Source of the DNA: an uncultured Bacilli bacterium | GTDB taxonomy: Bacteria > Bacillota_I > Bacilli_A > RFN20 > CAG-631 | Length of the DNA stretch: 64,000 bases | Reading direction: 5' to 3' | Assembly (NCBI GenBank): GCA_934201705.1 | Contig: CAKPXF010000009.1 | Coordinates: 1 to 64,000, forward strand | In this document: positions 1 through 8,402 of the stretch, piece by piece | How the letters are laid out: each line of letters opens with the position of its first letter | How positions within the stretch are numbered: the stretch's first letter is position 1 | Notes under the pieces: generated by a model | What the model saw: the letters and a program-made list of their open reading frames with translations, nothing else | The model's database searches: none | What the model was told of the DNA's origin: nothing | Program-made: the position numbers and the translations under genes

Positions 1-77
1 TTGCCCCATAGAATTCCATAGATTTTTATTAGTCATTTCTCTAAACCCCATAAAACCACATAGAATTCTGGAGACCC

Positions 78-106
78 AAAAAAATCCCATTTTTTGGGAT
101 TTTTTT
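78..106. terminator. Bidirectional intrinsic terminator after cadA
   Basis: A ten-base-pair stem (80-89 with 95-104, core ATCCCA/TGGGAT) is flanked by A and T runs on both sides, so it can stop transcription in either direction. The cadA stop codon (105-107) lies in the T tract. Bases 1-77 hold no gene that I can support; a short CATAGAATTC element occurs twice there (7-16 and 59-68). Confidence 0.8.
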
Positions 107-2051
107 ACTTTTTACTATTAGCACGCATTGCATTTAATATAGCAATTATTGCAACACCTACATCACCAAATACAGCAATCCACATATTAGCAATACCAAG
201 AGCTGAAAGAATTAAAATTATTACTTTTACTCCAAGAGCAAATATGATGTTTTCTTTTACTATTTCCATTGTCCTTTTAGAAATCTTTTTAGCCTTGCTA
301 ATACATCTTAAATCATCATTCATTAAAACTATATCACTAGCTTCAATAGCTGCATCACTACCAACTCCACCCATTGAAATACCAATATCAGATTTCATTA
401 AAACTGGAGCATCATTAATACCATCACCAACGAAGCATAATACATCATCCTTGTCTTTTTCTTTTAATAGCTTATCAACCTCTTCAACCTTATTTTGAGG
501 AAGTAATGATGATTTATATTCTGTTAATTCAAGTTTATTTGCTACACTTTTAGCAATTCTTTCATTATCACCAGTTAACATAACAGTTTTAGCACCAATA
601 GAATTTAAATATTTTATTGTTTCTTTTGCTTCTTCTTTTATTTCATCTTCAATTACTATATAGCCAATGAAATTATCATCAACAGCAACATAAACAATTG
701 TTCCAACACTGTTAGATTTTTCATAGCTAATATTATATTCATTCATTAGCTTGTCATTACCACAAAGTATTATATGTTCACCCTTTGCCTTAATTCCTTT
801 TCCTGAAATATCTTCAAGTTCATAGTTTTCATTAATTTCCTTTCCATAAGCATTTTTAATTGAAATAGCTATTGGATGGTTTGATTGCTTTTCAGCAATT
901 GCAGCATAGTGTAAAATCACATCTTTTTTATCATTTGGATATATTTCACTAATTGCAAAGTTACCTTTTGTTAATGTGCCTGTTTTATCAAAAACGAAGA
1001 TATTAGCTTTATTAAATTTTTCAAGATATGCAGAGCCTTTAATTAAAATACCCTTACTTGATGCTCCACCGATTCCAGCAAAGAAGGATAGAGGAATTGA
1101 AATAACTAAAGCACAAGGACAGCTAACTACTAAAAAGCTTAATGCACGATAAATCCAAGTTGACCAAGTAGACCAATTACTTGAAAAGATTCCAATAAAT
1201 AGTGGTGGAAAGATAGCTAAAGCTAAAGCAGAGAATACAACTATTGGAGTATAATATTTAGCAAACTTAGAAATAAAGTTTTCTGATTTTGATTTTTGAG
1301 AAGTTGCATTTTCAACTAAATCTAATATTTTAGATACTGTTGAATCATGAAATTCCTTTAAAACCTTAATTTTTAATGTGCCTGTTAAATTAATTGTACC
1401 TGAAATAACCTCACTATTTTCATTAACATCAACAGGTAATGATTCACCTGTTAATGCTTTAGTATCAAGGGAAGAGCTTCCTTTAACTACAATGCCATCT
1501 AGAGGGATTTTTTCGCCTGGTTTTACTAAAATAATATCATTAATATGAACGATAGAAGGATCAACTGTCTCGATTTCACCATTTTCTTTTACAAGATTTG
1601 CAAAATCTGGTCTAATATCCATTAAAGAAGTAATAGATTTTCTTGATTTTCCAACAGCGTATGATTGGAACCATTCACCAACTTGATAAAATAGTAATAC
1701 AGCACAAGCTTCATCAAAGCCTTCAACCTCATGAGTTGTAATACCTGTATAAATTCCAAGTCCAAAAGCACCAAATGTTGCAATTACCATTAAGAAGTTT
1801 TCATCAAATACTTGACCATGTAAAATATTTATAAATGCTTTTCTTATTACATCATGCCCTATAATTACATAAATTATAAAAAATAAAGCAAATGGCAAAA
1901 GCCAACCATATTCTTCATTATTAATTAATGATGCTAAGCCATTTGGATAAGATTCAAAGCTTGCTAAAACCTTATTTGTTATCATTACAACTAAAAAACA
2001 AGCTAAGGCAATAATTATTCTTATTAAATTTTTCTTTTGCTTCTTTGTCAT
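105..2051 (-). CDS. cadA: Cadmium/zinc-exporting P1B-type ATPase
   Basis: A 648-residue heavy-metal P-type ATPase that should expel Cd2+/Zn2+ (possibly Pb2+ or Co2+) across the membrane using ATP. Seen: a membrane CPC metal site in SCPCALV (first Cys about residue 311), phosphorylated Asp about 355 in DKTGTLT, the actuator TGES motif, the SNHPIA His-Pro motif, GDGINDAP about 542, and an Asp in the last membrane segment (FGDVG) as in the Zn/Cd subgroup. Unusually, there is no N-terminal CxxC metal-binding domain; a 69-residue HMA protein is encoded just upstream instead. SD AAGGAG precedes the ATG. An ArsR-type operator lies directly upstream. Substrate is inferred from family motifs and the ArsR/HMA neighbours. 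Confidence 0.9.
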   Translation of the reverse strand: MTKKQKKNLIRIIIALACFLVVMITNKVLASFESYPNGLASLINNEEYGWLLPFALFFIIYVIIGHDVIRKAFINILHGQVFDENFLMVIATFGAFGLGIYTGITTHEVEGFDEACAVLLFYQVGEWFQSYAVGKSRKSITSLMDIRPDFANLVKENGEIETVDPSIVHINDIILVKPGEKIPLDGIVVKGSSSLDTKALTGESLPVDVNENSEVISGTINLTGTLKIKVLKEFHDSTVSKILDLVENATSQKSKSENFISKFAKYYTPIVVFSALALAIFPPLFIGIFSSNWSTWSTWIYRALSFLVVSCPCALVISIPLSFFAGIGGASSKGILIKGSAYLEKFNKANIFVFDKTGTLTKGNFAISEIYPNDKKDVILHYAAIAEKQSNHPIAISIKNAYGKEINENYELEDISGKGIKAKGEHIILCGNDKLMNEYNISYEKSNSVGTIVYVAVDDNFIGYIVIEDEIKEEAKETIKYLNSIGAKTVMLTGDNERIAKSVANKLELTEYKSSLLPQNKVEEVDKLLKEKDKDDVLCFVGDGINDAPVLMKSDIGISMGGVGSDAAIEASDIVLMNDDLRCISKAKKISKRTMEIVKENIIFALGVKVIILILSALGIANMWIAVFGDVGVAIIAILNAMRANSKK

Positions 2052-2068
2052 AGTTTATCTCCTTGATA

Positions 2069-2090
2069 TGAACATTTGAAAGAATGTTCA
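2069..2090. promoter_or_regulatory. ArsR/CadC operator before cadA
   Basis: Perfect inverted repeat TGAACAT-N8-ATGTTCA between a possible -10 (TATAAC or TATAAT on the minus strand) and the cadA ribosome site. The TGAACA half-site recurs before the HMA gene and before arsR, so all three genes probably share one repressor. Confidence 0.75.
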
Positions 2091-2110
2091 ATTGTTATAT
2101 AAAAATTATA

Positions 2111-2130
2111 TAGTATAAATCTTTATACTA
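2111..2130. repeat. AT-only inverted repeat between HMA gene and cadA
   Basis: TAGTATAAA-TC-TTTATACTA is a perfect nine-base inverted repeat just downstream of the HMA gene. It could be a weak terminator or part of the cadA promoter region; with no G/C pairs beyond one per arm I cannot tell which. Confidence 0.35.
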
Positions 2131-2143
2131 CATAACTAAATAT

Positions 2144-2353
2144 TTATTCGACGATTTCAAAATCAGGCTCAACTTTTTTAGCAGCCTTTAATGCCTTCTT
2201 TAAAATTGCCTCAACATCAGCAGCTTCAATAGTCATTTTTTGGGTTATAAAATTAATTTGACAAGCATCAACGCCTTCAACCTTTTTAATAGCTTCTTCA
2301 CATTTTAAAGCACATGCAGCACAATCAACTTCAATATTAAATACCTTTTTCAT
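2144..2353 (-). CDS. Free-standing HMA-domain metal-binding protein
   Basis: A 69-residue single heavy-metal-associated domain, like CopZ or the N-terminal module of CadA-type pumps. The metal loop is DCAACALKC (residues 10-18), with a CAAC pair in place of the usual MTCxxC spacing and one further Cys. It lies in the cytoplasm and probably hands Cd2+/Zn2+ to the adjacent ATPase, which lacks its own HMA domain. SD GGAGGGG precedes the ATG, and a palindromic TGAACA/TGTTCA operator sits 36 bases upstream. The partner role is inferred from the missing domain and shared operator. Confidence 0.82.
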   Translation of the reverse strand: MKKVFNIEVDCAACALKCEEAIKKVEGVDACQINFITQKMTIEAADVEAILKKALKAAKKVEPDFEIVE

Positions 2354-2388
2354 ATTTTCCCCTCCGATATATTATATTATTGATTAAG

Positions 2389-2402
2389 TGAACAATTGTT
2401 CA
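2389..2402. promoter_or_regulatory. ArsR/CadC operator before HMA gene
   Basis: The 14-base perfect palindrome TGAACAATTGTTCA lies upstream of the HMA gene. Half-sites match those at 2069-2090 and 2792-2813, although the spacing is 2 rather than 10 bases. Confidence 0.7.
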
Positions 2403-2436
2403 ATCTTTTATTTTTTTAAAATGGTATTTCTACCAT

Positions 2437-2751
2437 TTATTTTTCATCAACGTGTTCAAGAGCACATTTGAAGATTAAAGAAACATGCTCATCATCAAGC
2501 GAATAAAACACTTCTTTACCTTCTTTTCTTGCTTTAACTAAGCAAGCATCTCGAAGTATTCTTAGTTGGTGTGATACAGCTGATGTATTCATTTTAACAC
2601 ATTCACAAATATCACTAACACAAAGCTCATCATTTTCAAGTGTGTATAAAATCTTTGCTCTTGTATTATCACCTAATACCTTAAATAAATTTGTTAATGA
2701 ATTAAGTCTTTTATCATTTGGCATATTTTTTTTTATGTTTGATAAATCCAT
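2437..2751 (-). CDS. ArsR/SmtB-family metal-sensing repressor
   Basis: A 104-residue winged-helix repressor. The motif ELCVSDICECVKM is the ArsR-type metal-binding helix region, and MNTSAVSHQLRILRDACLV is the recognition helix-turn-helix. It probably leaves its operators when Cd2+ or Zn2+ binds, turning on the exporter genes. I start it at 2751 and not at the in-frame ATG at 2790. A -35 TTGACA (2801-2806), a 17-base spacer and a -10 TAATAT (2778-2783) place the transcript start downstream of 2790, and GGTGAT precedes the 2751 ATG. The final residues contain CALEHVDEK, a possible second metal ligand set. Metal identity is inferred from the neighbours. Confidence 0.88.
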   Translation of the reverse strand: MDLSNIKKNMPNDKRLNSLTNLFKVLGDNTRAKILYTLENDELCVSDICECVKMNTSAVSHQLRILRDACLVKARKEGKEVFYSLDDEHVSLIFKCALEHVDEK

Positions 2752-2777
2752 TATATCACCAACCTTTGTCTGCCTAT

Positions 2778-2814
2778 ATATTACTATCATTTGAACAGTT
2801 TGTCAAGTGTTCAA
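2778..2814 (-). promoter_or_regulatory. Self-regulated arsR promoter with embedded operator
   Basis: -35 TTGACA (2801-2806) and -10 TAATAT (2778-2783) with exactly 17 bases between them. The inverted repeat TTGAACA-N10-TGTTCAA (2791-2814) covers the -35 and the spacer, so repressor binding would block polymerase. Confidence 0.8.
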
Positions 2815-2871
2815 TTATATTTTATTTTATTTTTCTTGTTAGTTATTATATAATCTTACTAGGTGGTTAAT

Positions 2872-3654
2872 ATGAAAAAGGTAATTATAATAACAGGAGC
2901 CAATTCAGGGATTGGCTTAAAAACAGCTATTTATTTAAGTAAATTAGACTATATTGTTTATGGAACTGGAAGAAAAGATTTTATAATAAATGATTTTAAT
3001 TATATAAAGGCTGATGTAAATGATGAAAAGAAAATGGATGAAGTCTTTAAAGAAATATATTTAAAGGAAAAAAGAATTGATACTTTAATTAATAATGCTG
3101 GTATTGGAATAGCTGGAGCTATTGAAGATACAAGCTCAGCTAATATTGAAAATATATGTAATACTAATCTTATTGCCCTCTTTAAACTATCAAAGCTAAT
3201 TATTCCTTATTTAAAGGAAAGTAAAGGGCATTTGATAAATATTTCTAGCGTTGGAGGAATTATACCTCTTCCTTACCAAAGTATTTATTCGGCTACTAAA
3301 GCAGCAGTTGATGTCTTTTCAAGAGCCTTAGCTAATGAATTAAAGCCTTTTAAGGTACATGTTTGTTCTATCTTACCAGGTGATACAAAAACTAATTTTA
3401 CAAGTGCAAGAGTTATTGATGATAACAAAAACGAAAACACTAAAAGTATGAAAAAATCAGTTGATAAAATGGCTAAGGATGAACAAAATGGTATGGATGC
3501 TATAATGGTTAGTAAGGTTATACATAAGGTCTTAAAATCAAAAAGAAACATTTTACGAGTTTCCGTAGGATTTTCATCAAAGCTAATTGTTTTTCTAAGT
3601 AGAATTTTTCCATTAAGATTTATTAATTATATTGTTTATAAAATATATTGCTAA
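2872..3654 (+). CDS. Short-chain dehydrogenase/reductase
   Basis: A 260-residue classical SDR. It has TGANSGIG for NAD(P) binding near residue 8, NNAG, the catalytic Ser in ISSVGG and the YSATK Tyr-Lys pair. Substrate unknown; the C-terminal hydrophobic stretch (residues about 230-260) resembles SDRs that sit at membranes and act on lipids or retinoid-like compounds. The start is set at ATG 2872, because AGGTGG lies five bases before it and would overlap the alternative GTG at 2863. It diverges from arsR and probably shares no function with it. Confidence 0.85.
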   Translation: MKKVIIITGANSGIGLKTAIYLSKLDYIVYGTGRKDFIINDFNYIKADVNDEKKMDEVFKEIYLKEKRIDTLINNAGIGIAGAIEDTSSANIENICNTNLIALFKLSKLIIPYLKESKGHLINISSVGGIIPLPYQSIYSATKAAVDVFSRALANELKPFKVHVCSILPGDTKTNFTSARVIDDNKNENTKSMKKSVDKMAKDEQNGMDAIMVSKVIHKVLKSKRNILRVSVGFSSKLIVFLSRIFPLRFINYIVYKIYC

Positions 3655-3664
3655 GTGTCACTTA
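3652..3664. repeat. Short inverted repeat at the end of the SDR gene
   Basis: TAAGTG-T-CACTTA spans the SDR stop codon. It is too short to call a terminator and may be chance or a small operator for the downstream XRE gene. Confidence 0.25.
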
Positions 3665-3759
3665 AGTTGAATTCATTGCTTTTTTAGTTAATTAGTATTA
3701 AAAGTGTTGAGGGTATTCTTATTATTTATGTGATACGATAAAGAAAAAGGAGAAATATT

Positions 3760-4527
3760 ATGCAAACAATTGGAGAAAAAATAGCTGAGCTTAGAAAAGA
3801 ATTAAATATGACACAAGAGCAACTTGCTAATGTTATTGGTGTTTCATCACAAGCAATATCAAAATGGGAAAATAATATCACAATGCCTGATATTATGCTT
3901 TTACCATTAATTGCAAATGTTTTTAATGTTAAGGTAGATGATTTATTTTCAATTAAAGAAATCAAAAAGGATGTAGATATTGAAGATATTCCTTTTAACA
4001 TCTATAAAAATATTTTAAAGGATATGTGGTGCTTTAATAAAGATTGTGATAGTGAAAGATTATTAAATGAATTAAATGAAGATAAATCAACAAGTACGGG
4101 ATTAATTTCTGGAAAACTTGGAGCAATTTATGCCAATTCTAATTTAGCTTTAGTTTATGTTGGAAATGATACATATTCAAATGACCTTTTAAATGATAAA
4201 GAAGTAATTGGATTTTTAAAAGATATTGCTAGTGAGGATACATTTAAAATAATGAAATATCAATTGGAAAATAGTGGAATTTCTTATACTATAAGTGCAA
4301 TATCAAAGCAATGTAATATTGAGGAAATAAAAGCTAAAAATGTTATTGAAAAATTAGTAAAATATAATCTTACTATTGAAAAGACTTTAGATTTAGGCAA
4401 TAATGAAATTGTAAAAATATATCAGCACAATTCATATCATCGCCTAAAGCTATTAATTTATCCATTGTTATCTCTTGCTAAATCATTAGCTAATTTTAAA
4501 GAAAATTGGTATGGATTTAGAAATTAA
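3760..4527 (+). CDS. XRE-family transcriptional regulator with C-terminal winged-helix-like region
   Basis: A 255-residue cytoplasmic regulator. Residues about 5-60 form a Cro/CI-type helix-turn-helix (MTQEQLANVIGVSSQAISKW). Residues about 95-150 form a beta-rich segment. Residues about 160-215 look like a second helix-turn-helix (ISKQCNIEEIKAKNVIEKLVKYNL). SD AAGGAG precedes the start. It stands alone between an SDR gene and the convergent MazG operon, so its targets are unknown. A terminator shared with the convergent operon follows. Confidence 0.8.
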   Translation: MQTIGEKIAELRKELNMTQEQLANVIGVSSQAISKWENNITMPDIMLLPLIANVFNVKVDDLFSIKEIKKDVDIEDIPFNIYKNILKDMWCFNKDCDSERLLNELNEDKSTSTGLISGKLGAIYANSNLALVYVGNDTYSNDLLNDKEVIGFLKDIASEDTFKIMKYQLENSGISYTISAISKQCNIEEIKAKNVIEKLVKYNLTIEKTLDLGNNEIVKIYQHNSYHRLKLLIYPLLSLAKSLANFKENWYGFRN

Positions 4528-4532
4528 AAAAA

Positions 4533-4554
4533 ATAAGAGCCATTTGGCTCTTAT
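4533..4554. terminator. Terminator between XRE gene and mazG operon
   Basis: Stem ATAAGAGCCA/TGGCTCTTAT with a very short loop. The A run on its left gives a strong U tract for the minus-strand operon; the plus-strand tail is weaker. Confidence 0.75.
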
Positions 4555-4877
4555 AATTTATCATATTTTGTAGAAATACCCTTAGCTTTATTAACTGGGT
4601 ATTTCTTTTCATTTTTATCCATTTTCTCATTGATTATATCAATAATATCCATATTTAATACCATACTCATTTGTAAGCAATAATTCATAACATCAGCTAA
4701 TTCTTCTTTAACATCTTGTAAATTAAAGTTATCGTTATCCCATTGAAAGCATTCAAGAAGTTCATTTGCTTCAATTGAAATAGATTTAGCTAAATTGCTA
4801 GGAGTATGGAATTTATCCCAATCCCTATCCTTATTAAATTTATCAATTCTTTCTTTTAATATATCTAGCTTTTCCAT
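4551..4877 (-). CDS. MazG-like nucleoside triphosphate pyrophosphohydrolase
   Basis: A 108-residue single-domain MazG/dCTPase (RS21-C6-like) protein that should hydrolyse non-canonical or excess (d)NTPs to (d)NMP and pyrophosphate. The Mg-binding pattern is visible as SIEANELLE (about residue 31) and KEELADVMNYC (about 57), matching the ExxE...ExxD motif of the family. It is the last gene of an eight-gene transporter operon, one base after the NatB-like permease. The functional link to export is unclear and may be simple hitch-hiking. Confidence 0.82.
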   Translation of the reverse strand: MEKLDILKERIDKFNKDRDWDKFHTPSNLAKSISIEANELLECFQWDNDNFNLQDVKEELADVMNYCLQMSMVLNMDIIDIINEKMDKNEKKYPVNKAKGISTKYDKL

Positions 4878-4878
4878 A

Positions 4879-6030
4879 TTAATTAGAACTCATTATTTTT
4901 TCAGAATTAAACATTTTTGCTAAAATAAAGACACCAATTCCAACAAATACAGCATTAGAAATAATTGTTAGTAAGAAGTTTATTGTATTAAATTGCATAG
5001 CAAAGATTGAACTCATACATTGAACAGAATTATAAATTGGAATTAAATAAGCAAATGGATTTGTGCTTATTTTATCAGCACCCATTAATGATGAAACACC
5101 AAATAGCATAACGATAACCATTAAAAATGATGACCATTGAGAAGCTTCCTTAACATTTTTAGCAAATGTTGAAACAATAGATAATATAGTAGTAAATAAC
5201 AATACTGTTACTAAAATAATAAAGAATAATCCTAAATAATCCTTACTACTATACATTGAAATTGTAATATCACTACCTGATCCATTCATTAGCTTTGGAA
5301 GAGATAAAATTAAGCCTATAAATGAAGCAAATGATGAAGCAAGGGATGTTAATGATAAAGCAATAATTTTACCTAAAGCAATATAGCTTCTTTTTGTTGG
5401 AGTAACAAGAATTGTTGAAATTGTTCCTCTTTCCTTTTCACCAGCAATAGATTCAGTTGAAATAGCAAGGCAACCAGTAAACAAGAATATTAATAATAAA
5501 TAAGGCATAAGCATGGTAACAATTACCTTTGAAGTATCCTCTTGTGTTGCAACATCTACTGGTAACACTTGATAATTAGTTGTAATATTAATAGCAGTTT
5601 TTGCTAATTGTTGTGAGACAAATGAATAGATTGCTGAAGATTCTTTACTACTTGAATTATATAAAATATCAACCTTGGGCTGTAAGTTATTATCTTTTTT
5701 ATTAATAAAGTCTTCTTCAAATCTTATATATAAATCAATTTCTTTGTTTTTTAATTTTTCATTTATTTTATCAGTATCATTAATAATATCAGCAAATTTT
5801 ATCTTATATTTTTCATCTTCAAAAATATCATTCATAGATGAAGGAACTTCAACTGCCATAACATTATAAACATAATCCTTTGAAACTTTCATGGCATCAT
5901 TCATAAAGTTTCCCATTAAAGCATAAATAACATAAATTAAAATTCCAGGTAAAAATAATGTCATTAGCATTCTTTTATCTGTAAAGAATCTTTTTAATTC
6001 CTTTTTTACAATAGTAAATATTTTATCCAT
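4879..6030 (-). CDS. ABC-2 type exporter permease (NatB-like)
   Basis: A 383-residue membrane protein. There is one N-terminal membrane segment (residues about 20-42), a long extracytoplasmic domain (about 45-165) and five or so C-terminal segments containing GEKERGTISTIL, a motif of NatB-type permeases. It pairs with the ATPase just upstream, whose last base overlaps its first. NatAB exports Na+ in Bacillus; here the substrate is inferred and could equally be a drug or peptide. Confidence 0.82.
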   Translation of the reverse strand: MDKIFTIVKKELKRFFTDKRMLMTLFLPGILIYVIYALMGNFMNDAMKVSKDYVYNVMAVEVPSSMNDIFEDEKYKIKFADIINDTDKINEKLKNKEIDLYIRFEEDFINKKDNNLQPKVDILYNSSSKESSAIYSFVSQQLAKTAINITTNYQVLPVDVATQEDTSKVIVTMLMPYLLLIFLFTGCLAISTESIAGEKERGTISTILVTPTKRSYIALGKIIALSLTSLASSFASFIGLILSLPKLMNGSGSDITISMYSSKDYLGLFFIILVTVLLFTTILSIVSTFAKNVKEASQWSSFLMVIVMLFGVSSLMGADKISTNPFAYLIPIYNSVQCMSSIFAMQFNTINFLLTIISNAVFVGIGVFILAKMFNSEKIMSSN

Positions 6031-6800
6031 TATTCATTAACCTCCTTACTATAAATTTCAAAGAAGGTATCCTCAAGTGATTTGTCCTTAGTTAAATTTA
6101 AAAGTGTATCTTCAACTATCATTTTACCATTAAATATAATACCTACTCTATCACATATTTTTTCAACTAGTGAGAAAATATGTGTTGAAATAATTATTGA
6201 TTTTCCTTGAGCCTTTAAATCAAGTAAGAAATCAGTTACAGTTTTAGCAGTAATAATATCAAGTCCATTAGTTGGCTCATCAAAAATGATAAAATCAGGA
6301 TCATGAACTAATGAAATTACTAAAGATACCTTTTGACGCATACCAGTTGATAAATCGCCAATTTTAACCTCTTTAAATTCATCGATTCCAAATTTTTCAA
6401 ACATATCCTTTTTTCTTTCATCACGAGTTTTATCATCAACATCATGAAGCTTACTAAAATAATCATATAAATAATTTGGTGTAAAGAAATCCTCAAGCTT
6501 TAAATCACTAGTTAAAAAACCAATTTTCTTTCTAATTTCTTCAGGATTATTTTTTACTGAAACATTATCAATAAAAGCATCTCCCTCATCTGCTTTGATT
6601 AAAGTTGAAATAATTCTAAGAGTTGTTGTTTTACCAGCTCCATTTGGACCTAATAATCCATATATTTCACCTTCATATGTTTTAAAAGACAAATCATTTA
6701 CTGCAACCTTTTTGTTTCCTTTATAATGTTGTAGCTTTTGTTGCTTTGATGATAGTTTAAATGTCTTTTTTAAATGCGAAACTACTAATTTTTCATTCAT
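6030..6800 (-). CDS. ABC exporter ATPase (NatA-like)
   Basis: A 256-residue nucleotide-binding subunit. Walker A GPNGAGKT is at residues 51-58, the signature is LSTGMRQKVSL (variant of LSGGQ, common in NatA/CcmA types) and Walker B is FIIFDEPTNGLD, followed by a switch His in STHIF. It drives the permease encoded immediately downstream (one-base overlap, translational coupling). A basic insertion near residues 18-31 is characteristic of NatA-like ATPases. Fifth ATP-dependent or redox step in the operon; substrate not determinable. Confidence 0.85.
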   Translation of the reverse strand: MNEKLVVSHLKKTFKLSSKQQKLQHYKGNKKVAVNDLSFKTYEGEIYGLLGPNGAGKTTTLRIISTLIKADEGDAFIDNVSVKNNPEEIRKKIGFLTSDLKLEDFFTPNYLYDYFSKLHDVDDKTRDERKKDMFEKFGIDEFKEVKIGDLSTGMRQKVSLVISLVHDPDFIIFDEPTNGLDIITAKTVTDFLLDLKAQGKSIIISTHIFSLVEKICDRVGIIFNGKMIVEDTLLNLTKDKSLEDTFFEIYSKEVNE

Positions 6801-6804
6801 TTTT

Positions 6805-7500
6805 CTATCTCCTTTTATTTATATTATTAACCATATTCATATACATCATTTTATCAATCATAGGTGTTTCAATAAGCTTTAATGTTTCGTTAGATAAAGA
6901 ACCATTAATAGCGTATTCCTTACCGGCTTTTATTAAGTTTCCTTTTAAAATATTAGCGACACTACTTGCTTCTTTAATATTTAAAAGTGGTGCTTCACTA
7001 ATACATATTATATTAGCTTTATTTCTATGAAAGACTTTAAACTGTTCTTTTATTGCCTTAAAGTTATCATCAAATGAAGGAAATCCTGATCCTGAAATAA
7101 CAATAAACTTTTTACTTTTAAAATCGCAAACAGTTTCATGAACTATTATACCATTTTCTTCCTTCATAGTCATTTTATTTAAAGGAAGAATTCTATCCAT
7201 TATTGCTTTTAATGAGCTTGGAACTCCATAACAATATAAAGGAAATGACCATATTAGAATATCACACTCTTTAATTAGCTCTAATATTTTTTCATTATCA
7301 TCCTTTATAATACATTTTCCACTTTCACTATTTAAGCAATTAAAGCAGCCACGACATGGTAAAACATTAACATCTATTGAATTAATAATTTTTATATCAT
7401 ATTCTTTATTATAATTTAGACCTTCTAAGAAAGAATTAGTTATTACCATCGTATCACTAATCTTTTTAGGAGAGCCATTTAAAACTAAGACCTTTTTCAT
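6805..7500 (-). CDS. Flavodoxin-fold NAD(P)H:FMN oxidoreductase
   Basis: A 231-residue soluble flavoprotein. LNGSPKK at residues 7-13 is the FMN-phosphate loop of the NADPH-dependent FMN reductase family. A Cys cluster CRGCFNC...GKC (residues about 49-65) matches the subgroup that carries an Fe-S or metal site (iron-sulfur flavoprotein-like). FPLYCYGVPSSLKAIMDR is the FMN-ring loop. Lying between two ABC exporter pairs, it may reduce quinones, azo or nitro compounds as part of xenobiotic resistance; that role is inference. Confidence 0.82.
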   Translation of the reverse strand: MKKVLVLNGSPKKISDTMVITNSFLEGLNYNKEYDIKIINSIDVNVLPCRGCFNCLNSESGKCIIKDDNEKILELIKECDILIWSFPLYCYGVPSSLKAIMDRILPLNKMTMKEENGIIVHETVCDFKSKKFIVISGSGFPSFDDNFKAIKEQFKVFHRNKANIICISEAPLLNIKEASSVANILKGNLIKAGKEYAINGSLSNETLKLIETPMIDKMMYMNMVNNINKRR

Positions 7501-7501
7501 T

Positions 7502-8401
7502 TTATTTTCCTTTATTTCTTCTTAAAACATTTACTAAAACGTATGCTCCAACTAAAGCAATGGTTGCAATAATTAAAACTATATACATAGCTAAAATACT
7601 AACTTGATTATTAAAAAAGTAAATATTGCAGTCAATAGAATTCTTTATTGTTTCAACAACATTACTTGGAAATCCTGCACTTTCCATTTCGTTAAAGACT
7701 CCATTTAAAAAATGATTCCTAGTAAGTGCAGTACCATAAGTTCCAGGTAAAAACATTAATACCTTTTGTAAGGCAGGAGAGAAGCTTGAAATTGGCATAT
7801 ATGCTCCACAAATAAAGCCGTATCCTGCAGAAACGATTGTACCAATTCCAGAAACCTGACCTTGTGACGTTAAAAATGTATTGATAATTGATGAAAATGC
7901 CGTACCAAATGTAGTTAATAAAAACACATCAAGAATAATCAAGAAAACATCACCAACTGATAAAAACCAGCCAGTACATGCTATATAAATAAAGCCAGCA
8001 ATTGTAGCAGTATAGGTCATTATTAAAGTTGTTACTAGTGTTGCAAAGAAATAAGATAAAGCTAATGTATGCTTTGGAAGTGGTGTAACGCTTAAATCAT
8101 TAACTACCTTTTTAACCTTATCACTAGCCATTAAGGTATTTGCACAAAAGGCAACAGTTATACAACAAACTGCAAGTAATGATGAAATTAATTCGCCACT
8201 TACTGTACCATTTATTATTGACTCTTTTATTTCTAAACCATCAGGTAAATTTGAAGTAAATGTATCTTTATAAACATTTGCTAAAAATGTTACATATAAA
8301 ACAAGTAAGATAATAGGTGTAATTAATGAAGTAAATAATAAACCCTTATCCTTAAAAAACAATTTTATATTTCTTTTTGTTAGTGCTAAAAATGTTTGCA
8401 T
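7502..8401 (-). CDS. ABC-2 type exporter permease (DrrB-like)
   Basis: A 299-residue polytopic protein with about six membrane segments, starting with a cytoplasmic N-terminus and helix at residues 22-44. The central GYGFICGAYMPISSFSPALQ segment is the conserved ABC-2 permease signature loop. It is encoded one base after its ATPase. Substrate unknown; the pair with TetR control suggests export of an antimicrobial or lipid. Confidence 0.83.
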   Translation of the reverse strand: MQTFLALTKRNIKLFFKDKGLLFTSLITPIILLVLYVTFLANVYKDTFTSNLPDGLEIKESIINGTVSGELISSLLAVCCITVAFCANTLMASDKVKKVVNDLSVTPLPKHTLALSYFFATLVTTLIMTYTATIAGFIYIACTGWFLSVGDVFLIILDVFLLTTFGTAFSSIINTFLTSQGQVSGIGTIVSAGYGFICGAYMPISSFSPALQKVLMFLPGTYGTALTRNHFLNGVFNEMESAGFPSNVVETIKNSIDCNIYFFNNQVSILAMYIVLIIATIALVGAYVLVNVLRRNKGK

Positions 8402-8402
8402 A

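Noticed and set aside
94..498. Plus-strand reading frame of 134 codons
   Set aside because: It lies wholly inside cadA on the other strand, lacks a ribosome site and encodes a low-complexity hydrophobic sequence. Similar shadows occur across other long genes.
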